Origin: an uncultured Lachnospiraceae bacterium
GTDB lineage: Bacteria; Bacillota; Clostridia; Lachnospirales; Lachnospiraceae
NCBI GenBank assembly: GCA_947632555.1
Contig: CANRPU010000010.1
Location: 1 to 64,000, forward strand
Reading direction: 5' to 3'
Length of the DNA stretch: 64,000 bases
This document shows positions 33,968 through 42,013 of the stretch, piece by piece; position 1 is the first letter of the stretch, and each line of letters starts with the position of its first letter. The notes under the pieces are model-generated. The model saw only the letters and a program-made list of their open reading frames with translations, had not been told where the DNA came from and did not search any database. The position numbers were made by a program, and so were the translations under genes.

Positions 33968-36514
33968 ATGAAAGCCTGTGTGAAGAAACTCAAAAATATC
34001 TATCTGCTTTCTTTTCTGATTCCCGTTCTGGGAGTGGTGGGTATTTTTTGGGAAAGAGGGATTTTTCCCTTTGGCGGCAGCAGCTTTATGTACTCCGATA
34101 TGTATCATCAGTATATTCCCTTTTTAACGGAATTCTGGCGCAAACTGCGCGGTGGGGAGAGCCTGCTTTTTTCGTGGCGGGCGGGGCTGGGCTCCGACTT
34201 CGTGACGATCTACGCCTATTATCTGGCCAGCCCGGAAAACTGGCTGGCGTATTTTGTGCCGGAAGGGTACCTGATCGAGTTTATGACTTTTTTCGTGGTG
34301 ATCAAGATAGGGCTCTGCGGCCTTACCTTTGCCTGTTATCTGCGGAAACGTTTTCATACCAGAGATCTGCGCATCGTGTGGTTTTCCGTGTTTTACGCGC
34401 TGTCCGGCTATGTGGCGGCCTACAGCTGGAATCATATGTGGATGGACTGTCTGTGGCTTTCTCCGCTGATCCTGCTGGGCCTGGAAGCGCTGGTAAAAGA
34501 AGGGCGCTGCGCGCTTTACTGCCTGACGCTGGCCCTCTCCATTCTGACCAATTATTATCTTTCTATTCCCCTTTGTCTGTTTCTGTGCCTGTATTTTCTG
34601 ATGCAGCTGTTTACCAACGGGCTGACATGGAAGCGCAAGGCCGCGGCGCTGCTGCGATTTACCGTTTCTTCCCTGCTGGCGGGAGGAATGGGCGCCGTCC
34701 TGCTTTTTCCTGTGGTGCGCGCCATGCTGTCCACTGATTTCGCCGCTTTCAGTTTCCCCAAAAAGGCGGAGGTGTATTTTGACACGCTGGAAATGCTGGC
34801 CCGGCATGTGCCTATGCTGCAGGTGGAAAGGGGTCTGGACCACTGGCCCAATCTTTACTGCGGCGTGCTGGTTTTCGTACTGGTGCCGGTCTATTTCCTG
34901 CATAAAAGCATTCCTTTCAGGGAAAAAGCGGGCAGGTTCCTCCTTCTGGGCATCCTGCTGGCGTCTTTCGCGGTCAATTTCCTGAATTTTATCTGGCATG
35001 GTTTTAATTACCCCAATTCCCTGCCCGCCAGACAGTCCTTCCTGTATATTTTTCTGGTGCTTACCATGTGCTTTGAAGCGGTGCACAGGGACAGGGAAAA
35101 CGCGCGTTTCAACCGTATGGGAGGGATCGTCTGCGGCTTGGCTTTGCTGGCGGCCTGCGGCCTCTTTGTGACCACGGAAGGGCTGACCGTGAGGGTGATG
35201 GCCTGCGCGTGGATTTTTCTGGCCGGGTATTTTCTGCTGTGGATCTTGTTTGACGGGTGCGTCTGGAAACGGCTGTATAAGGCCCGGCCTCTGCGGAAGC
35301 TGGCGCTGTACGGGAAATGGGCCATTCTGGCGCTGGTGGTGGTGGAAGCCGTTATGAATATGGAGCAGACGGGGATCCCGACGGTAGGAAGGGACTATTA
35401 CGTGAACTATATCGCGGATCTGAAAGCGCTTCTGGCGAAGACAGACGAGGAAGAGGGAGATCAGTTTTACCGGACGGAAAGTCTGCGGCAGATGACGAAA
35501 AACGACGGTATGCTGGCCGGTTATGCCTCGGCTTCCATTTTCTCGTCCACTGTCAGCGGCGGCGTGGAGGATTGTTATGCCGCGCTGGGCATGGGCGGAA
35601 ATAAGGTTTCTTATTTTTACCGGGGCGCCACGCCCTTTACGGCGGCGCTGCTGGGAGTCCGCTATACCGTTTCCCGGCAGGAAGAGCGGGATGCCGATAT
35701 CTATGAACCGGCCGGGATGCAGGGGGAGCAATATCTGTACCGGAACCGTTTTACGCTGCCCGTGGGCGTGCTGCTTCCGAAAGAGGAGGCGCGGCTGCTG
35801 GAAGACAAGCTGGAGAGCGGTTCGGGGAACGGGATCGGGTTGCAGAACGCCATGGTCCGGGAGCTTTGCGGGAAAACGCTTTTTTCCATGCTGGAAAGCG
35901 GGGAGCATGAAGATACGGAGAACGGGATCCGGGTACAGATGCGGGAGGACGGACATCTTTACGCGGCGGTCACAAGCGCGCCGGAAGAAAAGGTGTGGCT
36001 GGAAGAGAACGGGCAGAGCCGTGAGCTGGAAAATGTGGACACAAAATGCCTGCTGGATTTAGGCTGGTATGCTGCCGGAGAGAGTTTTTCCGTTGCGGCG
36101 GAGGGCGGAGAGGCCCTGTCCATGCGGATATACCGAATGGACAGGGAAGTCCTGCGGGAGGCTGTGGAGAAACTGGGAAGCGTTCCTTTTACGGTGGAGC
36201 GCGTGGAAGATACGGGACTGGCGGGGCTGGCGCGGGCCGGCGGAGAAGAGGTTCTGATCCTGTCCGTGCCCTATGACGGAAACTGGACGGCGCGGGTGGA
36301 CGGAGTGGAAACGGAAGCGGAAAGTTTCGGCGGCGCGTTTCTTGGGATCCCTCTGGAGGAGGGGCTCCATCGGGTGGAACTGAACTATGAGGTGTGGGGC
36401 TTAAAGGAGGGCGCCGCCGTCAGCGCGGTCAGCCTGTTCTTGTTTTGCATATTTTACGGGAGAAAGTTGACATTTGTCCGGTCATTTTGTATGATGAGGA
36501 AAGGAAAATCTTAA
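33968..36514 (+). CDS. YfhO-family membrane protein
   Basis: 848 residues. About twelve to thirteen membrane helices in the first 470 residues, a short cytoplasmic part, an extracytoplasmic beta-rich C-terminal domain and a last helix near residue 820. The segments FPFGGSSFMYSDMYHQYIPF and SWRAGLGSDFVTIYAYYLASP are hallmarks of the YfhO family, GT-C-like proteins linked to glycosylation of teichoic acids or other surface polymers in Firmicutes. The ATG at 33968 has GGAGA 7 bases upstream; a longer frame would start inside tRNA-Leu. The promoter of glgP lies in its last codons. Confidence 0.92.
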   Translation: MKACVKKLKNIYLLSFLIPVLGVVGIFWERGIFPFGGSSFMYSDMYHQYIPFLTEFWRKLRGGESLLFSWRAGLGSDFVTIYAYYLASPENWLAYFVPEGYLIEFMTFFVVIKIGLCGLTFACYLRKRFHTRDLRIVWFSVFYALSGYVAAYSWNHMWMDCLWLSPLILLGLEALVKEGRCALYCLTLALSILTNYYLSIPLCLFLCLYFLMQLFTNGLTWKRKAAALLRFTVSSLLAGGMGAVLLFPVVRAMLSTDFAAFSFPKKAEVYFDTLEMLARHVPMLQVERGLDHWPNLYCGVLVFVLVPVYFLHKSIPFREKAGRFLLLGILLASFAVNFLNFIWHGFNYPNSLPARQSFLYIFLVLTMCFEAVHRDRENARFNRMGGIVCGLALLAACGLFVTTEGLTVRVMACAWIFLAGYFLLWILFDGCVWKRLYKARPLRKLALYGKWAILALVVVEAVMNMEQTGIPTVGRDYYVNYIADLKALLAKTDEEEGDQFYRTESLRQMTKNDGMLAGYASASIFSSTVSGGVEDCYAALGMGGNKVSYFYRGATPFTAALLGVRYTVSRQEERDADIYEPAGMQGEQYLYRNRFTLPVGVLLPKEEARLLEDKLESGSGNGIGLQNAMVRELCGKTLFSMLESGEHEDTENGIRVQMREDGHLYAAVTSAPEEKVWLEENGQSRELENVDTKCLLDLGWYAAGESFSVAAEGGEALSMRIYRMDREVLREAVEKLGSVPFTVERVEDTGLAGLARAGGEEVLILSVPYDGNWTARVDGVETEAESFGGAFLGIPLEEGLHRVELNYEVWGLKEGAAVSAVSLFLFCIFYGRKLTFVRSFCMMRKGKS
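36467..36495 (+). promoter_or_regulatory. Strong sigma-A promoter of glycogen phosphorylase
   Basis: Perfect TTGACA (36467-36472), 17-base spacer and TATGAT (36490-36495), inside the 3' end of the YfhO gene. Confidence 0.8.
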
Positions 36515-36532
36515 CCGAAAAGGAGAACGGGA

Positions 36533-38803
36533 ATGAGTCTGGAGCAGAAGCTGAATGCGTTGACAAAGAAGCGTTACAGAAAGAGCATAGAGGAGTGCGG
36601 CAATAAAGAAATTTATTACAGCCTGCTGGAACTGACCAAGGAATACATCAGCCAGAAGAAAGTGATCGAAGGCAGCAAAAAGGTGTATTATATATCCGCG
36701 GAATTTTTGATCGGGAAGCTGCTGTCCAATAATCTGATCAACCTTGGGCTTTATGACGAACTGGACGAACTGCTTGCCCAGAAGGGAAAATCCCTGGCCG
36801 AGATAGCGGAAACGGAGCCGGAGCCTTCTCTGGGAAACGGCGGCCTGGGCAGACTGGCGGCCTGCTTTCTGGATTCTATCGCTACCCTGGGACTGCCGGG
36901 TGACGGCATCGGTTTAAACTACCATTTCGGGCTTTTTAAGCAGGTATTTCAGAACAAGCTCCAGGGAGTACGCAAAAATGACTGGATGGAAAAGCAGTCC
37001 TGGCTGCATAGGACGGATACCGTTTATACCGTGGAATTCGGAGATCGGAAAGTGACCTCCAGGCTCTACGATATTGATATAGTAGGCTATGATCAGGGCG
37101 TGAACAAGCTGCATCTGTTCGATGTGGAATCTGTGGACGAATCCATCGTGAAGAGGGGCATTACGTTTGACAAGGAAGATATTGAGAAGAACCTGACGCT
37201 TTTCCTCTATCCGGACGATTCCGACGAAGCGGGAAATCTGCTGCGTATCTATCAGCAGTATTTTATGGTGAGCAACGCCGCCAGACTGATCCTGCAGGAG
37301 ATGAAGGAAAAGGGATATGATCTGCGCAGGCTCTATGAGCACGCGGTCATTCAGATCAACGATACCCACCCTACCATGATCATTCCGGAACTGATCCGTA
37401 TTCTGATACTGGAAGAGGATTTTACCATGTCGGAGGCCATTGACGTGGTCAGCAGGACCTGCGCTTACACCAATCATACCATTCTGGCGGAGGCGCTGGA
37501 GAAGTGGCCCGCCCGCTACCTCTGGAAGGTAGTGCCCCAGCTGATGCCCATTATTAAGGAGCTGGACAGGAGAGCGGCGCTTCGTTTTCCGGATCCCAGA
37601 GTGCGCATTATCGACGAAGCGGGCAGGGTGCATATGGCCCATCTGGATATCCATTACGGATTTTCCGTCAACGGCGTGGCGGCTCTTCATACGGAGATCC
37701 TGAAAGAATCCGAGTTGAATCATTTTTACAGGATCTACCCAGAAAAATTCAATAACAAGACCAACGGCATCACCTTCCGCCGCTGGCTGCTTTCCTGTAA
37801 CCGTAAGCTGGCGGGACTGATCTCGGAAACCATCGGGGACGGATATAAACGGAACGCGGATGAGCTGGAAAAGCTGCTGGCCTGGAAAGATGACGAAGTA
37901 TTTTTAAATAAGCTGGAGGATGTTAAAAAGCAGAAAAAGCAGGAGCTGATCGCGTATATCCAGGAAAAGGAAGGGGTGGCGCTGGACCCGGATTCCATTT
38001 TCGATATCCAGATCAAGCGTCTGCATGAGTATAAGCGCCAGCAGATGAACGCTCTCTATATCATTCACAAATATCTGGAGATCAAGCGCGGCAAAAAGCC
38101 CGTCAGACCGCTGACTTTTATTTTCGGCGCGAAAGCGGCGCCCGCCTATATCATCGCGCAGGATATCATCCATCTGATCCTGGTGCTGCAGGATATCATC
38201 GCGGCCGATCCGGAGGTAAGTCCGTATATGAGGGTGCTGATGGTGGAAAATTATAATGTAAGCTACGCGGAAAAACTGATCCCCGCCTGCGACATTTCGG
38301 AGCAGATCTCCCTGGCTTCCAAGGAGGCATCCGGTACCGGCAACATGAAGTTCATGTTAAACGGCGCGGTAACCCTGGGAACTGCCGACGGCGCCAACGT
38401 GGAGATCGCGGAGCTGGTGGGAGAAGAAAATATTTATATTTTCGGCGAGAGATCCGAGAAGGTGATAGAGCATTACGCCAAAGCGGACTACGTGTCCCGG
38501 GACTATTATGAAAAGAGCCCGGTCATCAAAGAGGCCGTGGATTTCATTGTGAGTAAGCAGGCGCTGAAAGCGGGCCATAAGAAGAACCTGGAAAGGCTCT
38601 ATAAGGAGCTGCTGAACAAGGACTGGTTCATGACGCTTCTGGATCTGGAGGACTATATCGCGGTCAAAGACAGAATGTTCGCGGACTATGAGGACCGGGA
38701 AAAGTGGAAGCGGATGATGTTAGTCAATATCGCGAAAGCGGGCTTCTTCTCTTCGGACAGGACCATCGCGGAATACAATCAGGATATCTGGAAGCTGAAA
38801 TAG
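36533..38803 (+). CDS. glgP: Glycogen/starch/maltodextrin phosphorylase (GT35)
   Basis: 756 residues. It removes glucose units from alpha-1,4-glucans with phosphate, giving glucose-1-phosphate. The pyridoxal-phosphate lysine is Lys606 in [14 protein letters not shown]; other family segments are [31 protein letters not shown] and [15 protein letters not shown]. It is slightly shorter than the enterobacterial enzymes. AAAGGAG precedes the ATG. It is followed 9 bases later by malQ, a classic pair for alpha-glucan breakdown. Confidence 0.96.
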   Translation: MSLEQKLNALTKKRYRKSIEECGNKEIYYSLLELTKEYISQKKVIEGSKKVYYISAEFLIGKLLSNNLINLGLYDELDELLAQKGKSLAEIAETEPEPSLGNGGLGRLAACFLDSIATLGLPGDGIGLNYHFGLFKQVFQNKLQGVRKNDWMEKQSWLHRTDTVYTVEFGDRKVTSRLYDIDIVGYDQGVNKLHLFDVESVDESIVKRGITFDKEDIEKNLTLFLYPDDSDEAGNLLRIYQQYFMVSNAARLILQEMKEKGYDLRRLYEHAVIQINDTHPTMIIPELIRILILEEDFTMSEAIDVVSRTCAYTNHTILAEALEKWPARYLWKVVPQLMPIIKELDRRAALRFPDPRVRIIDEAGRVHMAHLDIHYGFSVNGVAALHTEILKESELNHFYRIYPEKFNNKTNGITFRRWLLSCNRKLAGLISETIGDGYKRNADELEKLLAWKDDEVFLNKLEDVKKQKKQELIAYIQEKEGVALDPDSIFDIQIKRLHEYKRQQMNALYIIHKYLEIKRGKKPVRPLTFIFGAKAAPAYIIAQDIIHLILVLQDIIAADPEVSPYMRVLMVENYNVSYAEKLIPACDISEQISLASKEASGTGNMKFMLNGAVTLGTADGANVEIAELVGEENIYIFGERSEKVIEHYAKADYVSRDYYEKSPVIKEAVDFIVSKQALKAGHKKNLERLYKELLNKDWFMTLLDLEDYIAVKDRMFADYEDREKWKRMMLVNIAKAGFFSSDRTIAEYNQDIWKLK

Positions 38804-38812
38804 GAGGAAGAT

Positions 38813-40300
38813 GTGAGGAAAAGCGGAATTCTGCTGCCGGTGGCAAGCCTGCCGTCTTCTTACGGCATCGGAACATTTTCAAAAGAAGCATACGCGTTTG
38901 TGGATTTTCTGAAAGCGGCGGGACAGAAGCTCTGGCAGATCCTGCCTCTGGGGCCCACCGGCTATGGGGATTCGCCCTATCAGTCTTTTTCTACTTTCGC
39001 GGGAAATCCTTATTATATCGACCTGGAAACGCTGTGCGGCGAGGGCTATTTAAAACCGGAGGAATGCGCCGCCTGCGATTTCGGAAACGATGAGGAGGCG
39101 GTGGATTACGGGAAAATATACCGTTCCCGTTTCCGGCTTCTGGAAAAAGCCGCTGCCCGTGCCCGCGCGAAGGGCGTGGAAAAGACAGCGGCATTTCGGG
39201 ATTTTGTGTCCCAAAACAGGAGCTGGCTGGAGGATTACTGCCTGTATATGGCAGTAAAGAACAGCTTTGGCGGCGCCTGCTACAGTGAGTGGGATGAGGA
39301 TATCCGGCTGCGCAGGCCGGCTGCCCTGAAGAAATACCGGGCAAAATATGAAAAGGAAATAGGTGTCCACCGGTTTATCCAGTATGAGTTCAGCCGGCAG
39401 TGGAAGGCCCTGAAGGCTTACGCCAATGAAAACGGGATCCAGATAGTGGGGGATATTCCCATATATGTGGCGTTTGACAGCGCGGATACCTGGGCGAATC
39501 CGGAGCTTTTTCAGCTGGATGAGGACGGACGGCCCCTAGCGGTGGCCGGCTGCCCGCCGGACGCGTTCTCGGCTTCCGGACAGCTCTGGGGCAACCCCCT
39601 TTACCGCTGGGAATATCACCGGGAAACGGATTTCGCGTGGTGGATGAAAAGGCTGGAGTACTGTTTCACCCTTTATGATGTGGTGCGTATTGACCATTTC
39701 AGAGGGTTTGACGAGTACTGGTCGGTTCCTTACGGGGATCCCACGGCGGAGAACGGCAAGTGGTGCAAGGGGCCGGGCTACGCCATCTTCGCCCGTATGA
39801 AGGAACAACTGGGTGACAGACAGGTGATAGCGGAAGATCTGGGATTTTTGACAAAGAGCGTGATACGCCTGGTAAAGCGGACAGGATATCCCGGCATGAA
39901 GATCCTGCAGTTCGCGTTTGATTCCAGGGAGGAAAGCGATTATCTGCCCCACAATTATTCCAGCAACTGCGTGGTCTATACCGGAACCCATGACAATGAC
40001 ACTACCCGCGGCTGGTACCGGGCGCTGTCTGCCGCGGACAGGAATTTCGCAAGACGGTATCTGGATATTCCCAGGGGGAAGAAGGAAGTGGAATGGGAAT
40101 TTATCCGGGCGGCTCTGGCTTCCGTGGCGGATACCGCCATTATTCCCATGCAGGACTATCTGGGACTGGGAGGGGAAGCGCGCATCAATCTGCCTTCCAC
40201 GCTGGGAAACAACTGGCGCTGGAGAATGCGCGGGGACGCCTGCGCTCCGCAGCTGGCGGAGCGGATCCGGGAAATGACAAAACTATACGGAAGGCTGTAA
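38813..40300 (+). CDS. malQ: 4-alpha-glucanotransferase (GH77, amylomaltase)
   Basis: 495 residues. It transfers alpha-1,4-glucan segments between chains and so turns short maltodextrins into better phosphorylase substrates. The nucleophile is in VRIDHFRGFDEYW, the acid/base in VIAEDLGFL and the third acidic residue in YTGTHDNDTTRGW. It starts at GTG 38813; the ATG at 38811 meets a stop at once. AGGAGGA lies upstream and it is coupled to glgP. Its last 18 bases overlap the convergent CYTH gene. Confidence 0.96.
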   Translation: MRKSGILLPVASLPSSYGIGTFSKEAYAFVDFLKAAGQKLWQILPLGPTGYGDSPYQSFSTFAGNPYYIDLETLCGEGYLKPEECAACDFGNDEEAVDYGKIYRSRFRLLEKAAARARAKGVEKTAAFRDFVSQNRSWLEDYCLYMAVKNSFGGACYSEWDEDIRLRRPAALKKYRAKYEKEIGVHRFIQYEFSRQWKALKAYANENGIQIVGDIPIYVAFDSADTWANPELFQLDEDGRPLAVAGCPPDAFSASGQLWGNPLYRWEYHRETDFAWWMKRLEYCFTLYDVVRIDHFRGFDEYWSVPYGDPTAENGKWCKGPGYAIFARMKEQLGDRQVIAEDLGFLTKSVIRLVKRTGYPGMKILQFAFDSREESDYLPHNYSSNCVVYTGTHDNDTTRGWYRALSAADRNFARRYLDIPRGKKEVEWEFIRAALASVADTAIIPMQDYLGLGGEARINLPSTLGNNWRWRMRGDACAPQLAERIREMTKLYGRL

Positions 40301-40798
40301 GGACAGAGGCGTTTTGGCGATACTTAAATAAGAATTGTGATAAGCTACATTGTAGGTAACGTCTTCCAGAAACCAGTCGGGAGGAAGAAAGGTTTCGGCG
40401 GCGATCTTGCTGCCAAATTCCACCTCGGCCAGGATCAGGGGAGCGAAGGGAGCATCGAAGATATCCAGTTCGATGGTGAGGGTATAGTCTTCCGGCGGTT
40501 TGGGACCGCCCTCCGCGAAGCGGGGATGCTCTAACGGGATCATATAGCGGGTCTTGGAGATGATGTTGCCGTCCGCTTTGTCCCGTAAATGCAGATAAGC
40601 CTCTTTGTTGAGAGGCAGATTGTACTCTTCTCTTGCCATCATGCCGCGTCCCTTGTACGTCATGTAATACTCGTCATCCTGTTTGCGCACGCGGACTACG
40701 GGGTCGGTATTCAGGTAGGCCTGCTCGATGTGGTGGGAGGGATAAAGCTCCAGGTGAGCGGGCAGTTTTCGGATAGTAAATTTACGTTCTATTTCCAT
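40283..40798 (-). CDS. CYTH-domain protein
   Basis: 171 residues, an 8-stranded tunnel fold that binds triphosphorylated ligands with divalent metal. The signature ExExK is present at the N-terminus (MEIERKF), and further charged residues line up as RVRKQDDEYYMTYKG and TLTIELDIF. Family members include inorganic triphosphatases, thiamine triphosphatase and class IV adenylate cyclase; which activity applies cannot be told. AAAGGAG precedes the ATG on the minus strand. It overlaps the end of malQ by 18 bases. Confidence 0.92.
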   Translation of the reverse strand: MEIERKFTIRKLPAHLELYPSHHIEQAYLNTDPVVRVRKQDDEYYMTYKGRGMMAREEYNLPLNKEAYLHLRDKADGNIISKTRYMIPLEHPRFAEGGPKPPEDYTLTIELDIFDAPFAPLILAEVEFGSKIAAETFLPPDWFLEDVTYNVAYHNSYLSIAKTPLSLQPSV

Positions 40799-40908
40799 GG
40801 AAATTCTCCTTTTAGGGTTCTCTTTATATTAGTAGCATAACCGAAGAAATATGTCAATTACGCGGGATATCTTTTACGGACGGCCCGCGGGAAAGAGAGG
40901 CGCGTTAT

Positions 40909-41460
40909 ATGAGTAAGGTACTGGTGTTTTTGGCGGAGGGCTTCGAGGAGATCGAAGCGCTTACCGTGGTGGATCTGTGCAGAAGAGCGGGGATCGAAAC
41001 GGATACGGTGGCGGTATCCGGGGAGCGCGTTGTCACAGGCTCCCATCGGGTGCCGGTGCAGGCGGATGTACTGTTGGCGGAGGCGGATTTTGAAGGGGCG
41101 GATATGCTGGTACTGCCCGGAGGTATGCCGGGAACCCGCAATCTGGAAGCCTGCGGGCCTCTGATGGAACGGCTGGACGCGTTTTACAGGGAAGGCAGAT
41201 GCGTGAGCGCTATCTGCGCGGCTCCCAGTATTTTCGGGCACAGGGGCTATCTGCGTGGCAGGAACGCCTGTTCCTATCCGGAATTTGAAAAAGAGCTGGA
41301 AGGCGCCAAAGTGAGCCGCGGCGCGGTGGAAGTATCGGATCATGTGACCACTTCCAGGGGAATGGGAACGGCGCTGGATTTCGGACTGGCCATTGTGGAA
41401 CGTTTTTGCGGGAAAGAAAAGGCGGAAGAACTGGCGAAGAAAGTCGTATATCTGAGATAG
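40909..41460 (+). CDS. DJ-1/PfpI (YajL/ThiJ-type) protein
   Basis: 183 residues. The reactive cysteine is Cys103 in SAICAAPSIFG, preceded by the conserved Glu in AEGFEEIEAL and the VLPGGMPGTRNL loop. Members act as glyoxalase-like or deglycase enzymes or redox sensors; the exact role is debated. GAGAGGCGCG lies before the ATG. Single gene closed by a terminator shared with the convergent SASP gene. Confidence 0.92.
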   Translation: MSKVLVFLAEGFEEIEALTVVDLCRRAGIETDTVAVSGERVVTGSHRVPVQADVLLAEADFEGADMLVLPGGMPGTRNLEACGPLMERLDAFYREGRCVSAICAAPSIFGHRGYLRGRNACSYPEFEKELEGAKVSRGAVEVSDHVTTSRGMGTALDFGLAIVERFCGKEKAEELAKKVVYLR

Positions 41461-41475
41461 GATATGCCGGTATAA

Positions 41476-41503
41476 AAAAAGGGACAGCACGCTGTCCCTT
41501 TTT
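41476..41503. terminator. Bidirectional terminator between the DJ-1 and SASP genes
   Basis: AAAAAGGGACA, loop GCACGC, TGTCCCTTTTT. A run of T is present on both strands. Confidence 0.9.
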
Positions 41504-41519
41504 CCGCTATCGCCGATAG

Positions 41520-41720
41520 CTATTTCATGGATTCTTCCTGCTTCTTAATCATTCTGCGGACCATTTCGCCGCCGATAGAACCGGCTTCCTTAGAGGTCAG
41601 GTCACCGTTGTAACCCTCCTTTAAGTTTACGCCCAGCTCAGAAGCAACCTCAGTCTTAAAACGGTCCAGAGCTGCTTTTGCTTCAGGAACCTCAACCTTG
41701 TTGGTCTTGTTGCTTGCCAT
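41520..41720 (-). CDS. Alpha/beta-type small acid-soluble spore protein
   Basis: 66 residues. It coats and protects DNA in the dormant spore and is degraded at germination. The cleavage site of the germination protease is visible (KTEVASELG, cut within EVAS), followed by the second conserved block GDLTSKEAGSIGGEMVRRMI. GGAGGTG precedes the ATG on the minus strand. It is direct evidence that the organism forms endospores. A possible sigma-G promoter (GGAAG-18-CATTATA on the minus strand, 41908-41937) lies about 190 bases upstream, weaker than the one at 8.95 kb. Confidence 0.96.
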   Translation of the reverse strand: MASNKTNKVEVPEAKAALDRFKTEVASELGVNLKEGYNGDLTSKEAGSIGGEMVRRMIKKQEESMK

Positions 41721-41947
41721 GATTATTCACCTCCAAATTTAAGTTTTCTTTTTCTTGATTCTGCGATCTATCTTCAAGATAAGCGGATAATCACCGCTTA
41801 TCTCGGATATCCTAACCTTTGCTTTTCCGTAACCGGGTAATGCTTTCCGTGCATAAGCGTGTGTTTATCACCTATCTTGATGTTAGTATTAGCAGGCAAA
41901 AAAAAATTATAATGGTAAGTTTTTCAAGATTTCTTCCGAAGTTTGGC
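41721..41947. other. Intergenic region between SASP and GH3 genes
   Basis: No gene. It contains the SASP leader with a perfect 10-bp inverted repeat AGATAAGCGG/CCGCTTATCT (41777-41803, 7-base loop) that lacks a T run on the minus strand, so an mRNA-stabilising or protein-binding element is more likely than a terminator. Confidence 0.6.
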
Positions 41948-41999
41948 TTGCGCGCGAAAAGGGACAGTGTTATACTACAAAAATAAAAACGTTTTTATT
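41948..41999 (+). promoter_or_regulatory. Promoter and LacI operator of the GH3 operon
   Basis: TTGCGC (41948-41953), 17-base spacer, TATACT (41971-41976). An 18-bp perfect palindrome AATAAAAACGTTTTTATT (41982-41999) covers the transcription start, the classic blocking position. The LacI gene at the end of this operon is the likely repressor. Confidence 0.8.
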
Positions 42000-42013
42000 A
42001 CGGGAGTTTTTGT